Assembly: GCA_021397845.1 (NCBI GenBank)
Contig: CM038049.1
Location: 111,878,877-111,942,876, forward strand
Length of the DNA stretch: 64,000 nt
From: Areca catechu
Lineage: Eukaryota > Streptophyta > Magnoliopsida > Arecales > Arecaceae
Reading direction: 5' to 3'
Numbering within the stretch: position 1 is the stretch's first letter; each line of letters begins with the position of its first letter. The translations under genes were made by a program, and so were the position numbers. Below, in pieces: positions 11,333 to 22,391 of this stretch. The notes beneath the pieces were generated by a model. The model saw nothing but the letters and a program-made list of their open reading frames with translations. It had not been told where the DNA came from and ran no database searches.

Positions 11333-12163
11333 CTAACAGATTAATGACTCTCTAGGTTTGACCCTGGTCTGGTATGCACATGAGAATTTACCATGGGTTC
11401 CTAGCAAATGCCATAAAGTTTTCCAAAAGTAGATAGCAAAAGGAATAGGCTTTAAAAGCTCATGCATCCTAGTAATCTCATCAAAATGAAACTTAATGGC
11501 TCTAAACTTATGATAAGACTCAGGGAAAGGCAGGAAATAGGAATCCGAGACTTGGGATAATTTAGGAGAATCTTGAAACAGACCTTGGTTACTCATGATG
11601 ACCTTAAGATTAGGATTTTGATCTACAGGCGGGATGTTTCTAGGTTGTTGAAGGTCATTAGGAAAGTCTTCTAAAATAATGATTGGGTTCTTCTCAGGTA
11701 CCTGAAGGAGTTCTTATGTCGAAGCTAAAGTATTGAGTTCTTCTTGAGGGCATTGTCTTACGGGAACCAAGTCCTCACTAAATCTTGGTTGTTCTGATGT
11801 TTCAGGACTAGGCTCAATAATCTTTTCTTTACCAAAGGTTTCCTCAGGTAAGGTACTAAAGTTGTTCTCTTCATAGTCTTCCCCTTCATATTCATCTATT
11901 AAACTTATGTTAGTCTCATACACATATTTACTAGGTTCAGATTTGCCTTCTTCCTTCCCTAGCCCTTCAGTTTGAGGATACCCTAAGTCTTGAGTATTCA
12001 TGAACTCAACTTGTACTTCAGGGTTCTTACTCCTATCATTAATATGAGCTAATGGGAAAGTAGGAGTTGGTTGGTCTAAGGAAAATTATTTAGCCAGCAT
12101 TTGGTTCAATTGGGCCATTAGATCATTTAGGCCTTTCAGCATGGTTTCAAGATTCGGGTCCAT
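11333..12163 (-). pseudogene. Chromovirus ORF1 remnant: gag leader, acidic linker, unknown conserved C-terminal domain
   Basis: From the ATG at 12163 (MDPNLETMLKGLNDLMAQLN) one frame runs to a stop at 11333, interrupted by two TAA codons near 12088 and 11716. It could also be read from an upstream ATG at 12298. Segments in order: a helical leader, an acidic linker with SLIDEYEGEDYEENN and IIEPSPETSEQ, then a C-terminal block from SNQGLFQDSPKLSQ through FWKTLWHLLG to VKPRESLIC. The linker and C-terminal block are also present in the plus-strand chromovirus (20779-21675), with best conservation over the last ~35 residues. The gag capsid core seen in that copy is missing here. The C-terminal domain is not one I recognise. 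Confidence 0.65.
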
Positions 12164-12298
12164 GGCTACACTGGACTGGGCTTGGATTGGTGAATATGGT
12201 GTCCCTACTCTAGTTGTCATGCATGCAAATGGACTCAAGCTCGAGCTAAGGTTTCCTAGATCTAGAGCACAAATTAGAGGTCTAATTAAGTGAACCAA

Positions 12299-13211
12299 CT
12301 AGCTAGTAGTACTTATGGGACTTAGCCAGGTAGGTGGTGGGGAGTGAAGGTCCCTGATTGCCAACCTTAGACACCAATCTGAGATTGGCCAGGTAGGCGG
12401 ACCAAATCACAAGCCCTGATGCACCAATCTTAGACACCAAGCCAGTAAGCACACACCAATTAGCTGACACAGTTAACTTGACCCTAACCTGAACCCAATT
12501 TGTTGGTGTCCCTAACCCACTAGGGCAATTAACGTTCTACTCAATTTTAATTAATGGGTTGGGATCGATATGCTGGTTGGTGTCCCTAACCCACTATGTC
12601 AAATTGATGCCCTTAATTTGATTTCCCATAAGATGAATGAAATGCAAAGGTGCTGCAGAAGTGTGTTGCCGTTTGAAAGTGGTGTGGAAAATGTGATGAA
12701 AAAAATATCCAAAAACTCTGAAAAATTCACAGAGGATTCCTAACTTATATGTTTCAATGAAGATAAAAGGAAATTTAAAACTAAAATCTATACTACTCTA
12801 AGCAGATCCTACAAATGAAGATAAATAAAAAGGACAGAACAGAACCCTAATGATAGTATTGAACTGTAGAAATTTTAATTTTTTTTATAATTTTTTTTTG
12901 ATAATGAAACTTAATATGGTGATAACTGACTTAAAATGGAATAAGAAAAAAAATATTTCAATAAAAAATTAGTGACTTTCCTTTGGAGCTACAGACGGAT
13001 TACAGTAAATAGATGCAAATTTTCAGAAAACAGAACCTAATCAAACAAGTGCAATGGCTTAACCAAAACTTCAATCTAAAAACTCACGTCCGACCAGGGG
13101 CTCATTATTCCCATGGGTCGTGATAGTGTACTGGAGTACACCCACTCAGGAGACGTGAATTTTAGATCTTGCTTGGATTTAAAGAAAACTATTATACCCT
13201 AATGCAACCAT
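12299..13211 (-). other. Chromovirus leader, non-coding
   Basis: Between the PBS and ORF1 on the minus strand. Contains imperfect direct repeats of GTTGGTGTCCCTAACCCACTA (about 12520-12540 and 12577-12597) and no coding signal. Confidence 0.6.
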
Positions 13212-13223
13212 GCTCTGATACCA
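13212..13223 (-). other. Primer-binding site, initiator-Met tRNA type (chromovirus)
   Basis: The minus strand reads TGGTATCAGAGC directly inside the 5' LTR at 13225, fixing the element's orientation as minus. Confidence 0.9.
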
Positions 13224-13224
13224 A

Positions 13225-14566
13225 TTTGATGCGGCAAGCATATGATTAATGTTTTGAATATGGTTTGTAGAGCAATGAAACCTAATTACACTAGCATTGT
13301 ACTCATCATAATAAGACTTAAGGATTATAAGAAATGGGATTTTTACTTGATTAGACACAATCCTAAACTAAGAAGGAAGAAGATCTAGACAATATGGGCT
13401 AATGATTGTGGACTTACCTTGATGAGCTTTCCAACCTTCTTTTGATTCATACCTTGAAACTACCAACACTCAGAACTGAAGAACCTGGATAACAGAGATC
13501 AGAACCCTGGACTTGGGGCTTCAGCTTGTTGATTCTTTGTCAAGGTGAACCCGGTTCACAACTCAAAGACTTCGAAGGACCCTGCAATGAAGATCAAAGT
13601 TAAGGAAGAAGGATAAGAACATATAGAAGGGATGGGAGAATTTATGAACTAAGAACAGAAATTTGAGAAGATCTGGCTGACTCCAATGCCTTCACGTGAG
13701 CTTAGAAGATGCTTTGCTAGGGAAAAAGAATGGCTTTGGCATGGAGGAAGAGGATGGGAAACTTTCACATAAGGAAAAAAAAATACAAGACAACTTCTAC
13801 TTCCAAAATTCAATTTCAATTTTCATTCATTCCCAAAATCAATCTCTTTTACAATGGGCGTCCAAGGCTTTTAATAGCCTCACAAAGCTAGCTTTTGAAA
13901 TTTAAAAACTCCCCAAATCGAGGAGGATTACAAGGGGGGTTGGAGGATTTGGTGGAGAGTTTGGAGGGATGTGGGGGGGGTTGGAGGATTTGGTGGAGGA
14001 CTTGGAGGGATGTGGCCAACCTCCTTGAATTTGAATCTTCCTTGTTGGCGCCCAAAGGGTGATGAGGTGGCTGGTGAAGTGGCACCTGATGACGTGGCAT
14101 GGTGAGGTGGTCTTCTACTTGGATAAGAATGACATGTGGCGCCCAGTGGTCCTAGTTGATGGTCCTTTTCTCTTGCTTGGTTGATGTGTCTTCTCTTCTT
14201 CATGTGGTCAAATTCTGGGGTCTAGAATTTGAGTCTTGTTACTGGCTTTCATGGCTTTAAGACTTGATTAGACTTAACTCAACTGAATTAGACTTAACTC
14301 AACTGAACTGACGTGACTGACCTAGACTTTAAAACTTGAAATGGACTTACAGGAAATGAAATTTTAAAAGTAATTATAGGACTCAATAAACACTCTTGAT
14401 TTGAAATTCAAAATTAATTACAGGACTCTTGAAAAGGAAATGACTCTTGAAAATAAAATATTTTTGAACTAAAGGATACAAGGTAACCTAATTATCTTCG
14501 ATCCAAATTGGGATAAGGCTAACCTTGTTGGAGTGAAGTTTCTTTCGGCTTCTAGTGTCCACACCA
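13225..14566 (-). repeat. Chromovirus 5' LTR (minus-strand element)
   Basis: A 1342-bp partner of 9293-10614. It includes an extra tandem GATTAGACTTAACTCAACTG unit at about 14266-14305. The inner terminal dinucleotide has mutated (TT instead of TG at 13225). Confidence 0.92.
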
Positions 14567-15720
14567 ATGTATGGCTTCGTTAGGAATGAAGAGGAACCTT
14601 GTATATGTAAATGGGCAAAAGGTTCTGTAGTTGTATTTCTTATTTTGTATGTGGATAACATTCTCCTAATCGAGAATGACATTCAAGCATTGCAAGAAAT
14701 AAAGGTCTAGCTTTCATCTTAATTCTTTATGAAAGACTTGGATGAAGCCTCATATATACTGGCTATGAAGATCTATAGAGATAGATCTAAGAGGCTTTTG
14801 AGACTGTCCCAATCTATGTATATAGACACTGTGTTGAAGTGGTTCAGCATGGAGAATTCCAAAAGAGGCTATCATCTAAGAGGCTTCTGGGACTGTCCCA
14901 ATCTATGTACATAGATACCGTGTTGAAGCGATTTAGCATGAAGAATTCCAAAAGAGGCTATCTTTCAATAGGTCATGGAATTACTCTTTCCAAGAAGGAT
15001 ATGCGACAACTCCTGAGGAAAGAGAGCATATGAGTAGGATTCCATATGCTTCAGTAATGGGTTCTATTACATATGCTATGCTATGTACTAGACCAGACGT
15101 GACATACTCACTAGGGGTAGTGAGTAGATACCAGTCTAATCCAGGTGAAGCTCATTAGAAAATTATTAAGAACATCCTTAAGTATTTGAGAAATACTAAG
15201 GACCAATGGCTTATTTATGGAGATTCTGACTTAAAACTTGTGAGGTACACTGACTCTAATTTTCGATCAAATAGAGATAATAGCAAGAGTGTATCTAGTT
15301 TTATGTTTACCGTTTATGGTGGAGCTATCTACTGGAAAAGTTTCAAGCAGCATACAGTGGTTGATTCCATTCACAAGGCAGAGTATATTCCAGCATCGGA
15401 TGCAGCAAAGGAGGCTGTGTGGTTGTGGAAGTTCTTAGGCGAGCTAGGGTGGCACCCTCCTTGGATAGACCTATTCCAGTGTATTATGACAGCACTGGAG
15501 ACATAGCTCAAGCCAAAGAGACAAAATCACACTAGTAGGCCAAGCATATTATGTATCGTTTTCACCTTGTCTGGGAGATTATTGAACGAGGTGACATCGA
15601 CCTTCTAAAGATTAATGGTAAAGAGAACTTGGCCGACCCTTTCACTAAAGCCGTTAGAATTTAAGAGTTCGATGATTGCAAATGGAAGATGGAAATTAGA
15701 TTATGTTCCAATTAGCTTTA
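14567..15720 (+). pseudogene. Copia reverse transcriptase C-terminal half and RNase H
   Basis: Resumes the RT cut at 9292. Visible are YGFVRNEEEPCICKW, LYVDNILLIENDI (the YVDD catalytic box, here YVDN with the second aspartate changed) and FMKDLDEASYILAMKIYRD. An 89-bp tandem duplication follows at 14785-14962. Then come RPDVTYSLGVVSRYQ-like residues and the RNase H region WLIYGDSDLKLVRYTDSNF, SVSSFMFTVYGGAIYWKS, IHKAEYIPASDAAKEAVWL. The tail holds GDIDLLKINGKENLADPFTK, the usual copia pol C-terminus. Several stops and frame changes make it non-functional. Confidence 0.88.
14785..14962 (+). repeat. 89-bp tandem duplication in copia RT
   Basis: Two adjacent copies starting ATCTAAGAGGCTT at 14785 and 14874, each ending AATTCCAAAAGAGGCTATC. 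They differ at several sites, so the duplication is not recent. Because 89 is not a multiple of three, it shifts the RT frame. Confidence 0.85.
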
Positions 15721-15734
15721 GTGCATGTGGGAGT
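15721..15734 (+). other. Polypurine tract of copia element
   Basis: GTGCATGTGGGAGT lies directly before the 3' LTR start at 15735. It is the expected plus-strand primer position, only partly purine. Confidence 0.6.
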
Positions 15735-17454
15735 TGTTGGAAAATGTATGTCCCAAAGCCAATCGTCTAGGCTATAGATGGTTGTGCAACTCATGTATAT
15801 GTATATGAATTATTGAATTGAATAAAATGTTTATTCTGGTTGTTCATCACATGACATCTTCCTAATTGAACTCTTGTGTGATGATTTCCTTTTAGCTACC
15901 TTGTATGCGATGTAGAGAGGATGTGTCGTATAGTTCACAAAATGGTTCACGACCAAAAGATACACTATTTCAAGATGATGGTGTATCGAGAGTAGGTCAT
16001 TGATGTCATATCTGTTGGTTGTCCTCTTAACCAAGTAGCATGGAGATGCTGGTGTGACATCAGGTGTTGTGTTTGATACTTCACTGAGCATGACTCTCAT
16101 ACGAGATTCTCTTTCTGCCAAAGAGAAGTCTTGCATTAGAATATGGATATGAATTATTCCTCTAACTTGAGATCACTATGGCAGCTTACAAGCAACTTAC
16201 TATGCTTAGGTGCCGGAGTACCTGGATTTCTATTTCGATGATAAAAGATTGCTGGGCACAGTCAAGTACTTGTATAGCGGTAGTAGAATTGAGATAGGAT
16301 TTATCTCTTCAAATGGTTTGGATTGAACACTTAATATGCCTTAATTAAGAAAGACCTTGGTCAGGGCATTCCTTGTAAGGAGTTACAAGGATTCTTTATC
16401 TGAGATATGTTGACATGGACTGATTAGGGTTGGGTAGTTTAACCCTAAGCCATCCGGAGCATTAAGAGATTTAAGGAATAAGTTCACTAATATTCCATAT
16501 TCGACAAGTTTGTATTGCTCTACAACTTTTAACCTAACCGGACGATGGGTGTCATTGCTAGATGGTGACTTTGGTTGGTATTGAAAATGTTCCTGTGCTA
16601 CCGATTTAGTGTTTGAACCTACAGGGTCACACATCGTGGAGTTTCTTCTTGCTTTGTTGGCATGCAAATAATTGGAAATCATCCTGGACTAGTTTGACAA
16701 GAGTTGTCATGCTGCTCTCGAGCTGACTTGAATGGTCGAGTCGACTCACCTCAAGCCGACTCGAACAGTCAAGTCGACTTGTCTGACGGACTGCTGAAAT
16801 TTGAGAATGCTTCATTAAATGCTGTAATGGTTAGGGATTTAATGCTGGGCATTTCGAGGCTTTAATTATTGTTGTTGCTGAATCCTACGGGGCTTGTAAC
16901 TCCCCTGAATCCCAAAGGTCTCAACTCTCTTTATAATCTCTTCAGATCTGATTATGAAGTGTTAAGTTCATGTTTCCCTTTGGCTTCTTGATTTTCTGTT
17001 CTGGGTTTTTTTGAAGAAGAGAGAATGAGACCTACAGCTCACTTTTGATCTCTAAGAGATTATCTTAGAGAGGGACAATGAGGTTTGGATGGCATCTTTG
17101 AGTGCATACCTTCTATTGAAGGTTTGGGACAGAGCATTGGGAAGGGGTTCTCAAGGACCTTTGTTCCAGCACCACTGCACCAATAGCCCTTCAAGGAGTT
17201 GAAGGAGCCCACACATCTTCAAGGAGTTGAAGAAGGAGTCACTGTTGCCAACATTGTTTTCCAAGGGGCTAGCACCCCAAAGAAAGGAGGAAAAGTCCCT
17301 CTGTTCGGTGTGAACCACCCATAGAGGCCGTACATGTGTGCAGCTCACAGAACCCGATCATCTTTCTGTAGGGCTGATCTCCATTGGGTGCTGTTCCACC
17401 TTGCTATCGGAGCACGTGCCTTCTAGGTGATCGTCATCTCAAAGGTATACCTTT
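15735..17454 (+). repeat. Copia element 3' LTR, first part
   Basis: Starts TGTTGGAAAATG and matches 3091 onwards. It is interrupted at 17454 by the plus-strand chromovirus, and its last five bases CCTTT are the duplicated target. It continues at 23937. Confidence 0.9.
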
Positions 17455-18992
17455 TGGTTTGGGAACCACAGCTCAAAAGAGAATTCAATCTAGTCTAATC
17501 AAGCCAGATTCATTATGGATCTCAATGGAGTAAGTTTAGACTACCTTTGGTTTCAATTTTATTTCTTTAATTGAACATAAGTCTTGTAAATAAGGAAGTT
17601 TATTTCTTTGATTAAGTTTGAGTTATGTATTTGAATTTTATTGAATATGAATCCTATAAATAGGGAAGTTTATTTCTTTGATTAAGTTTGAGTCATGATT
17701 AGGTCCATGTTAATTTGGTCTTTTGAGTCAAATTGGGTTCAATTTGACCTTATAATTAGTTGAATTTTATGTTGAGTCCAAGATGCATTTGAATTGGGTT
17801 CAAATCAAAGCAAGAGGGCTTGAAGATTAAGTGCCACAAGATACTCTAACCAACCATGCCAAGGTGGAGGCCACATCATCAAGCTTACTTGGAGGCCATG
17901 TTATTTTCAAAGTCTACATGGAAGACACCCAAGCATGACACCCACTTAGCTTTGGGCGGCCAAGAAGTGAATTCAAATTCAAAGAGGGCCACCATTTTCT
18001 CTCCATATCAAGCATGGTTCAACTCCCCTTCCGCATAGCTAGCAACATCCCATGAAATTCTCTTTGTATTTTGAATTTTCAAATTGAATTGGAGGCTTAT
18101 AAATAGCCCTCCAAACCCCTCTTGTAAAGACATTGTTGATGAATGAAAATTTCCAAAGTTCTTCTTCCATTTGTGTTAAGCAAGTGTCCTGCGAGAGGGA
18201 GAGGGTGAGAGGCCCAAAAGCTCTTCCTTTAGCCGACCTAGCCACTTCCAAATTCCACCACAATTCCATCAAGGCGCTACCTTTTCTATCAACCAAAGTG
18301 TTCCCCCCATCCGTCAACCACGTAGCCAACATTTTCAAGATTTAAGGCCACCTACTTCATCCTCCAAGGAAGCCTTCTTCAACACCTCAAAGTGCCCTTC
18401 TTCATCCTTCAAGAGTTTTCACCTAAGTTCAGCAAATGGAGTTCCAACCAGCACACATCCAAGGTGCTAAATCAACCATTATGATCCCCTACAACTTCAA
18501 CCAATCCACCAACTTCATTATTTTTTAAAACCCCTTACATGTTTTTTTTCTTGCCATTCCAAGTCACTAATCCCTTTTGTTTCCTGGATCTACCAGGATT
18601 GCAAGTTGAAGAGGAGGTTAATCTTGCCTTTGGAACTATCTAAACTAGAAGTCTTCATCCCATGGTGTGATAGTTTCATGTCCTATCCAAAGAGTGCTGA
18701 AATTGATTCACCATTACAAGTGTGGAACTTCAATATTGGTAAGTAAACCTTATTTTATTCTTAGGTTTGAATATTTGAATGGTTTAAGCCCTAGTTAGAA
18801 TGGTTTCCCAACCATTAGGTTCAATCTTCATGGATTAAACATGAAGCCCTAGTTTGAACTATCCCTTATTTAGTTTTCTTTCATATGAATCCCTTGCTAT
18901 CTTATGGATGAATTTGTTAATGCTAGTAGGATTCATTGCTCAAACAACTAATTAATCCTCTAAGTTAGAACTCATCTTTGCATGCCACATCA
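17455..18992 (+). repeat. Chromovirus 5' LTR (plus-strand element)
   Basis: Matches 22392-23931 with moderate divergence. It contains the tandem-like phrase AATAGGGAAGTTTATTTC / AATAAGGAAGTTTATTTC near 17590-17680 and a TATA box at 18098. Confidence 0.92.
18098..18105 (+). promoter_or_regulatory. LTR TATA box
   Basis: TATAAATA in GGCTTATAAATAGCCCTCC, repeated in the 3' LTR at 23034-23041. Its conserved position in both LTRs supports a U3 promoter with transcription starting about 30 bp downstream. Confidence 0.7.
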
Positions 18993-18996
18993 AATT

Positions 18997-19008
18997 TGGT
19001 ATCAGAGC
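18997..19008 (+). other. Primer-binding site, initiator-Met tRNA type (chromovirus, plus strand)
   Basis: TGGTATCAGAGC begins four bases after the LTR end at 18992. The leader from 19009 to 20047 that follows has no coding signal. It repeats the host-LTR-like phrase GGCCATCCGGTCATAG near 19083, which also occurs in the copia leader near 5164 in a similar form. Confidence 0.88.
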
Positions 19009-20047
19009 ATGGTTGCATGAGTAGTATATTCATGGTAGCTTGTATGTTCTCTTTAAGTAGTTGGATTGGGTGCTTCACCAAGGCCATCCGGTCATAGAAG
19101 AGAAGTAGGACTGCAAGACCCTCTCTTCCCATTTAATGGGATCTCCTATGGCATATAGGGGTGCCATTGTGATTTGACCCGTGAAGAAGAAAACAAAGAG
19201 AAAACTCATTTAGGACATAGTTTCTGCATCCCATAATTCTAGTATATGGTATGATAATTTAATTATGTTTGTATGTAAAAAATTTAGAAAATTATGATTT
19301 TTATTATGATAGATTCATCACATTTGATACTATTTTTCAAAATTTTCTCCTAATTTAATTCAGTTTGTAGATGTTTATATATCAGTTTTTCTACCTGAGA
19401 ACAGTTCTACCTTAAGATTCTGCATGTTTTGTTTGGGCTGAAACTAAATCACATCCAAACCCCCAAACCCAAGCCACTTTTGCTTGATCACTTAACCAGC
19501 TGAAACTCAAGTCTGACATGTCATAAAATACAAAAAAAATGATTTTTATTCTGAATATTAGATTGTATTAGGGTTTCATATGTATGCCATCATATGCATA
19601 ACTTACTCTAAGGACGACAATATCATAAGATAAGGGAAGGAGGTCATTACATTTTTTTGGCTCAAAAATAACCACCCTTGCATTCAAACCTAAGCCTAAT
19701 TTAAAATCTATTAGCAACCTAATAGCACTAGAGACACCCACGTGTTCAGTTCATGGTATTTTGAGAAAACTAGTTGCACTCAATTCAGCATTTGTGTCTT
19801 AAAGCTGGTGTCTAGGCTGGGGGTCCTGAGTCAAATGACCTAAGCGATGTTGTGGTTCTTAATTGGGTCCCTGCAAAAGCAGGGGGTCCTCCCACACTCT
19901 CACCTCCTACCTGGCCAGTGGATCGCATAATTATTGTCTCGATTGTGATTCAGTCAACTCACTCTACTTGGGATGCTAGGTCTAGCAAATCCTAGTACAT
20001 TTTTTGTGCTTGATTACATTGGCCACTAGATTAAGGGTTCAACATCA

Positions 20048-20754
20048 ATGGTGTCAACCCAATCCAGTCAAACCTTGGAGTTTAATGTTGAGATCTTACT
20101 CAGGACATGTATAGAATAGTGTGCCCATATGAACAAAAGATTTGATCAAATGGAATTGAGTATTGAAAAGATCCATAGGACTCATGCCATACCTAGATCA
20201 ACATCCTTCAGTCCTAGAGTCCACCATCCCACCCCAAACCAAAATCATGATTTTGTGTACCAAGATAAGAGGGTCATTAGGAACATTAGGACAGAAGCTC
20301 CTTCATTTCAAGGCAGTGTTGATCCTCGGGTTTACATTGCCTGGAAGGAAGATATGGACAATTATTTTAAGTGGGATGAAATGTTTGAGGATGGAAAGGT
20401 TAGATTTGCCCAAATGCATCTAAGGGGTCAAGCCAAGTCTTATAGCACAATGTTTAGGAAAAGATGGCATATTGGAGACATGAACCCATTAGGACCTAGG
20501 AACAAATGAAGAGCAAGCTTCATGAAAGGTATATCCTTGCATCCTACCAACAAAATCTCCTAGACCACTTAGAGAGGTTGACCCAAGGTAATGGAATAGT
20601 CATTAGTTATATTGATAGATTCAAGGACTTAATGTGCTATATTGTGAATAAGGATCCATATGATATCCTAATCCGATTTGAAGAAGGTTTGAGGAAAGAT
20701 ATTCGAAGAGAATTGTTTAGACATGACATCTATAGTTTGGAGCAAGCCTACTGA
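20048..20754 (+). pseudogene. Chromovirus gag capsid, broken
   Basis: The ATG at 20048 opens a frame with one stop before 20129. Then follow MNKRFDQMELSIEKIH, a proline-rich stretch and the capsid region: VDPRVYIAWKEDMDNYFKW, KVRFAQMHLRGQAKSY. After a frameshift near 20505 it continues KSKLHERYILASYQQNLLDHL, SYIDRFKDLMCY and RRELFRHDIYSLEQAY. This is the retrotransposon gag pattern (F-x-G-x-x-D-P-x-x-Y-x-x-W, Y-x-x-x-F-x-x-L). It would form the particle in which reverse transcription occurs. No CCHC knuckle follows. The minus-strand sister element lacks this capsid core. Confidence 0.8.
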
Positions 20755-20778
20755 GTAGCCCAAAACTATGAGAGGTCC

Positions 20779-21675
20779 TTGAGGCATGCCAGATCAAGTA
20801 CTTTGGACCTAAATCCAACCTCTACAAGCTTGAGTCAAATCCCTATTGGCCCGATACCTAGTGTGAACCAGACCTTTGTTGGTCAACCCTCACCTGTATC
20901 ACCTCCAACTCAGAAGGATGACATTGAGAAGGAATTAGGTATGGCCGATCCAAGATTAGTTGACCGGAATGAAGCCATACTGAAAGAACAATTAGAGGAG
21001 GTAGAATTAGAACCCATTATAGAAGTATGTGAGGCTGACATGAGTTTACTAGATGAATACGAAGGAGAAGACTTTGAGGAGGATAACTCTAATACCTTAC
21101 CCAAGGAAATCCTAGGAGAAGGTGAAATTATAGAGCCTAGTCCTAAAGTGTCAGAATGACAGGAAATTTGTGAGGACTTGGTTCCTATTAGTCAATACCC
21201 TCAGGAAGAGCCCACTCCTTTAGCCTCAACCCAAGACCTCATTTAGTTTCCTTATACATAGTTTATTCCTCTAACCCCAGTTGATGACCTTTTTCTAGAA
21301 CTGACTAAGTCTTCCTTTCCTGAAAACCCTGCACTTGCAATGACCAAATTTTCCATCCTTCAATTTGACCTTATGTCACCCATAGATCGATGCTCAAATC
21401 TTAAGGTCATCCCGAGTAACCAAGGTCTGTTTCATGCTTTCAATAGACTATCCCAAGACTCTGATTTTTATATCCTGTCATACCCTAAGGTCTCCAATGT
21501 TTTCCAAACTTTCAAATTACACTTTATTAAGGTCATTCAGTTGCACCAGTTCTTTAAGTATGTTAGGTTTGCGACATACTTTTGGAAGACCTTATGGCAT
21601 TTGCTAGGAATCCATTGTAAATTTTCATGTGCATACCAAACCAGGGTCAAACCTAGGGAGTCTATAGTCTGTTAG
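20779..21675 (+). pseudogene. Chromovirus ORF1 continuation: acidic linker and unknown conserved domain
   Basis: Continues after gag with a Pro/Ser-rich stretch, then an acidic linker (SLLDEYEGEDFEEDN, IIEPSPKVSE), stops near 21159 and 21243, and a C-terminal block. That block starts SNQGLFHAFNRLSQDSDFY and runs through FATYFWKTLWHLLG to TRVKPRESIVC, ending at a stop at 21675. The same order occurs on the minus strand at 11333-12163. Protease, RT and integrase core would normally lie between this point and the integrase C-terminus, but only about 110 bp separate them here. I do not recognise the C-terminal domain; F-W-K-T-L-W-H-L-L-G is its best conserved part. Confidence 0.6.
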
Positions 21676-21783
21676 GTTTAGGCCCAAAGAGTCCAATAAA
21701 ATTTCTCTCAATAGGAATGCATAGTTGAGTCTGCATTTTGTTAGGTGTCGTATGAGCTTCCGAGTCTGCTGAGTCATACGCAC

Positions 21784-22391
21784 AGCATATTAAGGACTTG
21801 CATAAAGAAATCAGTAACAAAATCAACATGAGCAATAAAACTTACAGGTGTATGGCTAGTTCACATAGAAAATTCAAAGAATTTTATGAAGAAGACTTTG
21901 TAATGGTTAGACTTAAACTCGAAAGGTTCCCACTAGGAACCATGAAGAAATTACATGCCCATGGTGTAGGGCCATTCAAAATTCTAAAGAAAATTGGACC
22001 TAATGCGTATGTATTGGAACTTCCATCTAACCTAGGTATTCGCTCGATCTTCAATGTTTCAGACTTAGTAGAATATAAGGAGCCAATATTGATACCTAGT
22101 GAGCCTTTTGGGCCTGAACCTACCATTAAGAGTGACCCTACCCTCGAGTGTCCACCAGCCACTATACCAGAGTGACGAGATCGAATTGAGAGAATTTTGG
22201 ATGACAAAACTATCACTACCAAGAATAAAGACTATCAATGCTATTGGTGCAATGACAAGGTCGACCAGAATCTGATAACTCATGGATCACTCAGGGAGAT
22301 CTACAACAATCAACCCAGACTTACTAGAGTACTATCAGATTCGGAGTGACCCATACTTGACAGGGTCAAGTCTTCCCCATCCCGAGAGAAT
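21784..22391 (+). pseudogene. Integrase C-terminal domain and decayed chromodomain
   Basis: Starts HIKDLHKEISNKINMSNKTY, the helix before the integrase C-terminal domain. Then come VMVRLKLERFPLGTMKKLH, GPFKILKKIGPNAYVLELP and FNVSDLVEYKEP, the GPY/F module. After a stop near 22174 the chromodomain is recognisable as DRIERILDDKTITTKNKDY but loses frame in the next strand, so the Y-L-V-x-W-x-G cage is not preserved. It is homologous to the intact-frame copy at 10536-11215. The 3' LTR begins at 22392, overlapping the C-terminus as in the sister element. Confidence 0.82.

Larger units (their letters stand above)
9293..14566 (-). mobile_element. Non-autonomous chromodomain Ty3-gypsy (chromovirus) element
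   Basis: Two LTRs (9293-10614 and 13225-14566) flank a 2.6-kb internal region. On the minus strand the element starts TGGTGTGGACAC and ends GCCGCATCACA. The 5-bp target duplication ATGTA (9288-9292 and 14567-14571) lies in the copia RT. Coding remnants are an ORF1 without a gag core (11333-12163) and an integrase C-terminus plus chromodomain (10536-11215). Protease, RT, RNase H and the integrase core are absent. By eye the LTRs differ at about 16 positions plus a 20-bp duplication, roughly 1.2 percent, so this is a young insertion. Its mobility would depend on proteins from an autonomous relative. Confidence 0.9.

Noticed and set aside
17856..18345. Small ORFs on both strands, repeated at 23073-23366
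   Set aside because: Within the two LTRs of the plus-strand chromovirus; repetition is due to the LTR pair, and the open frames differ between copies.
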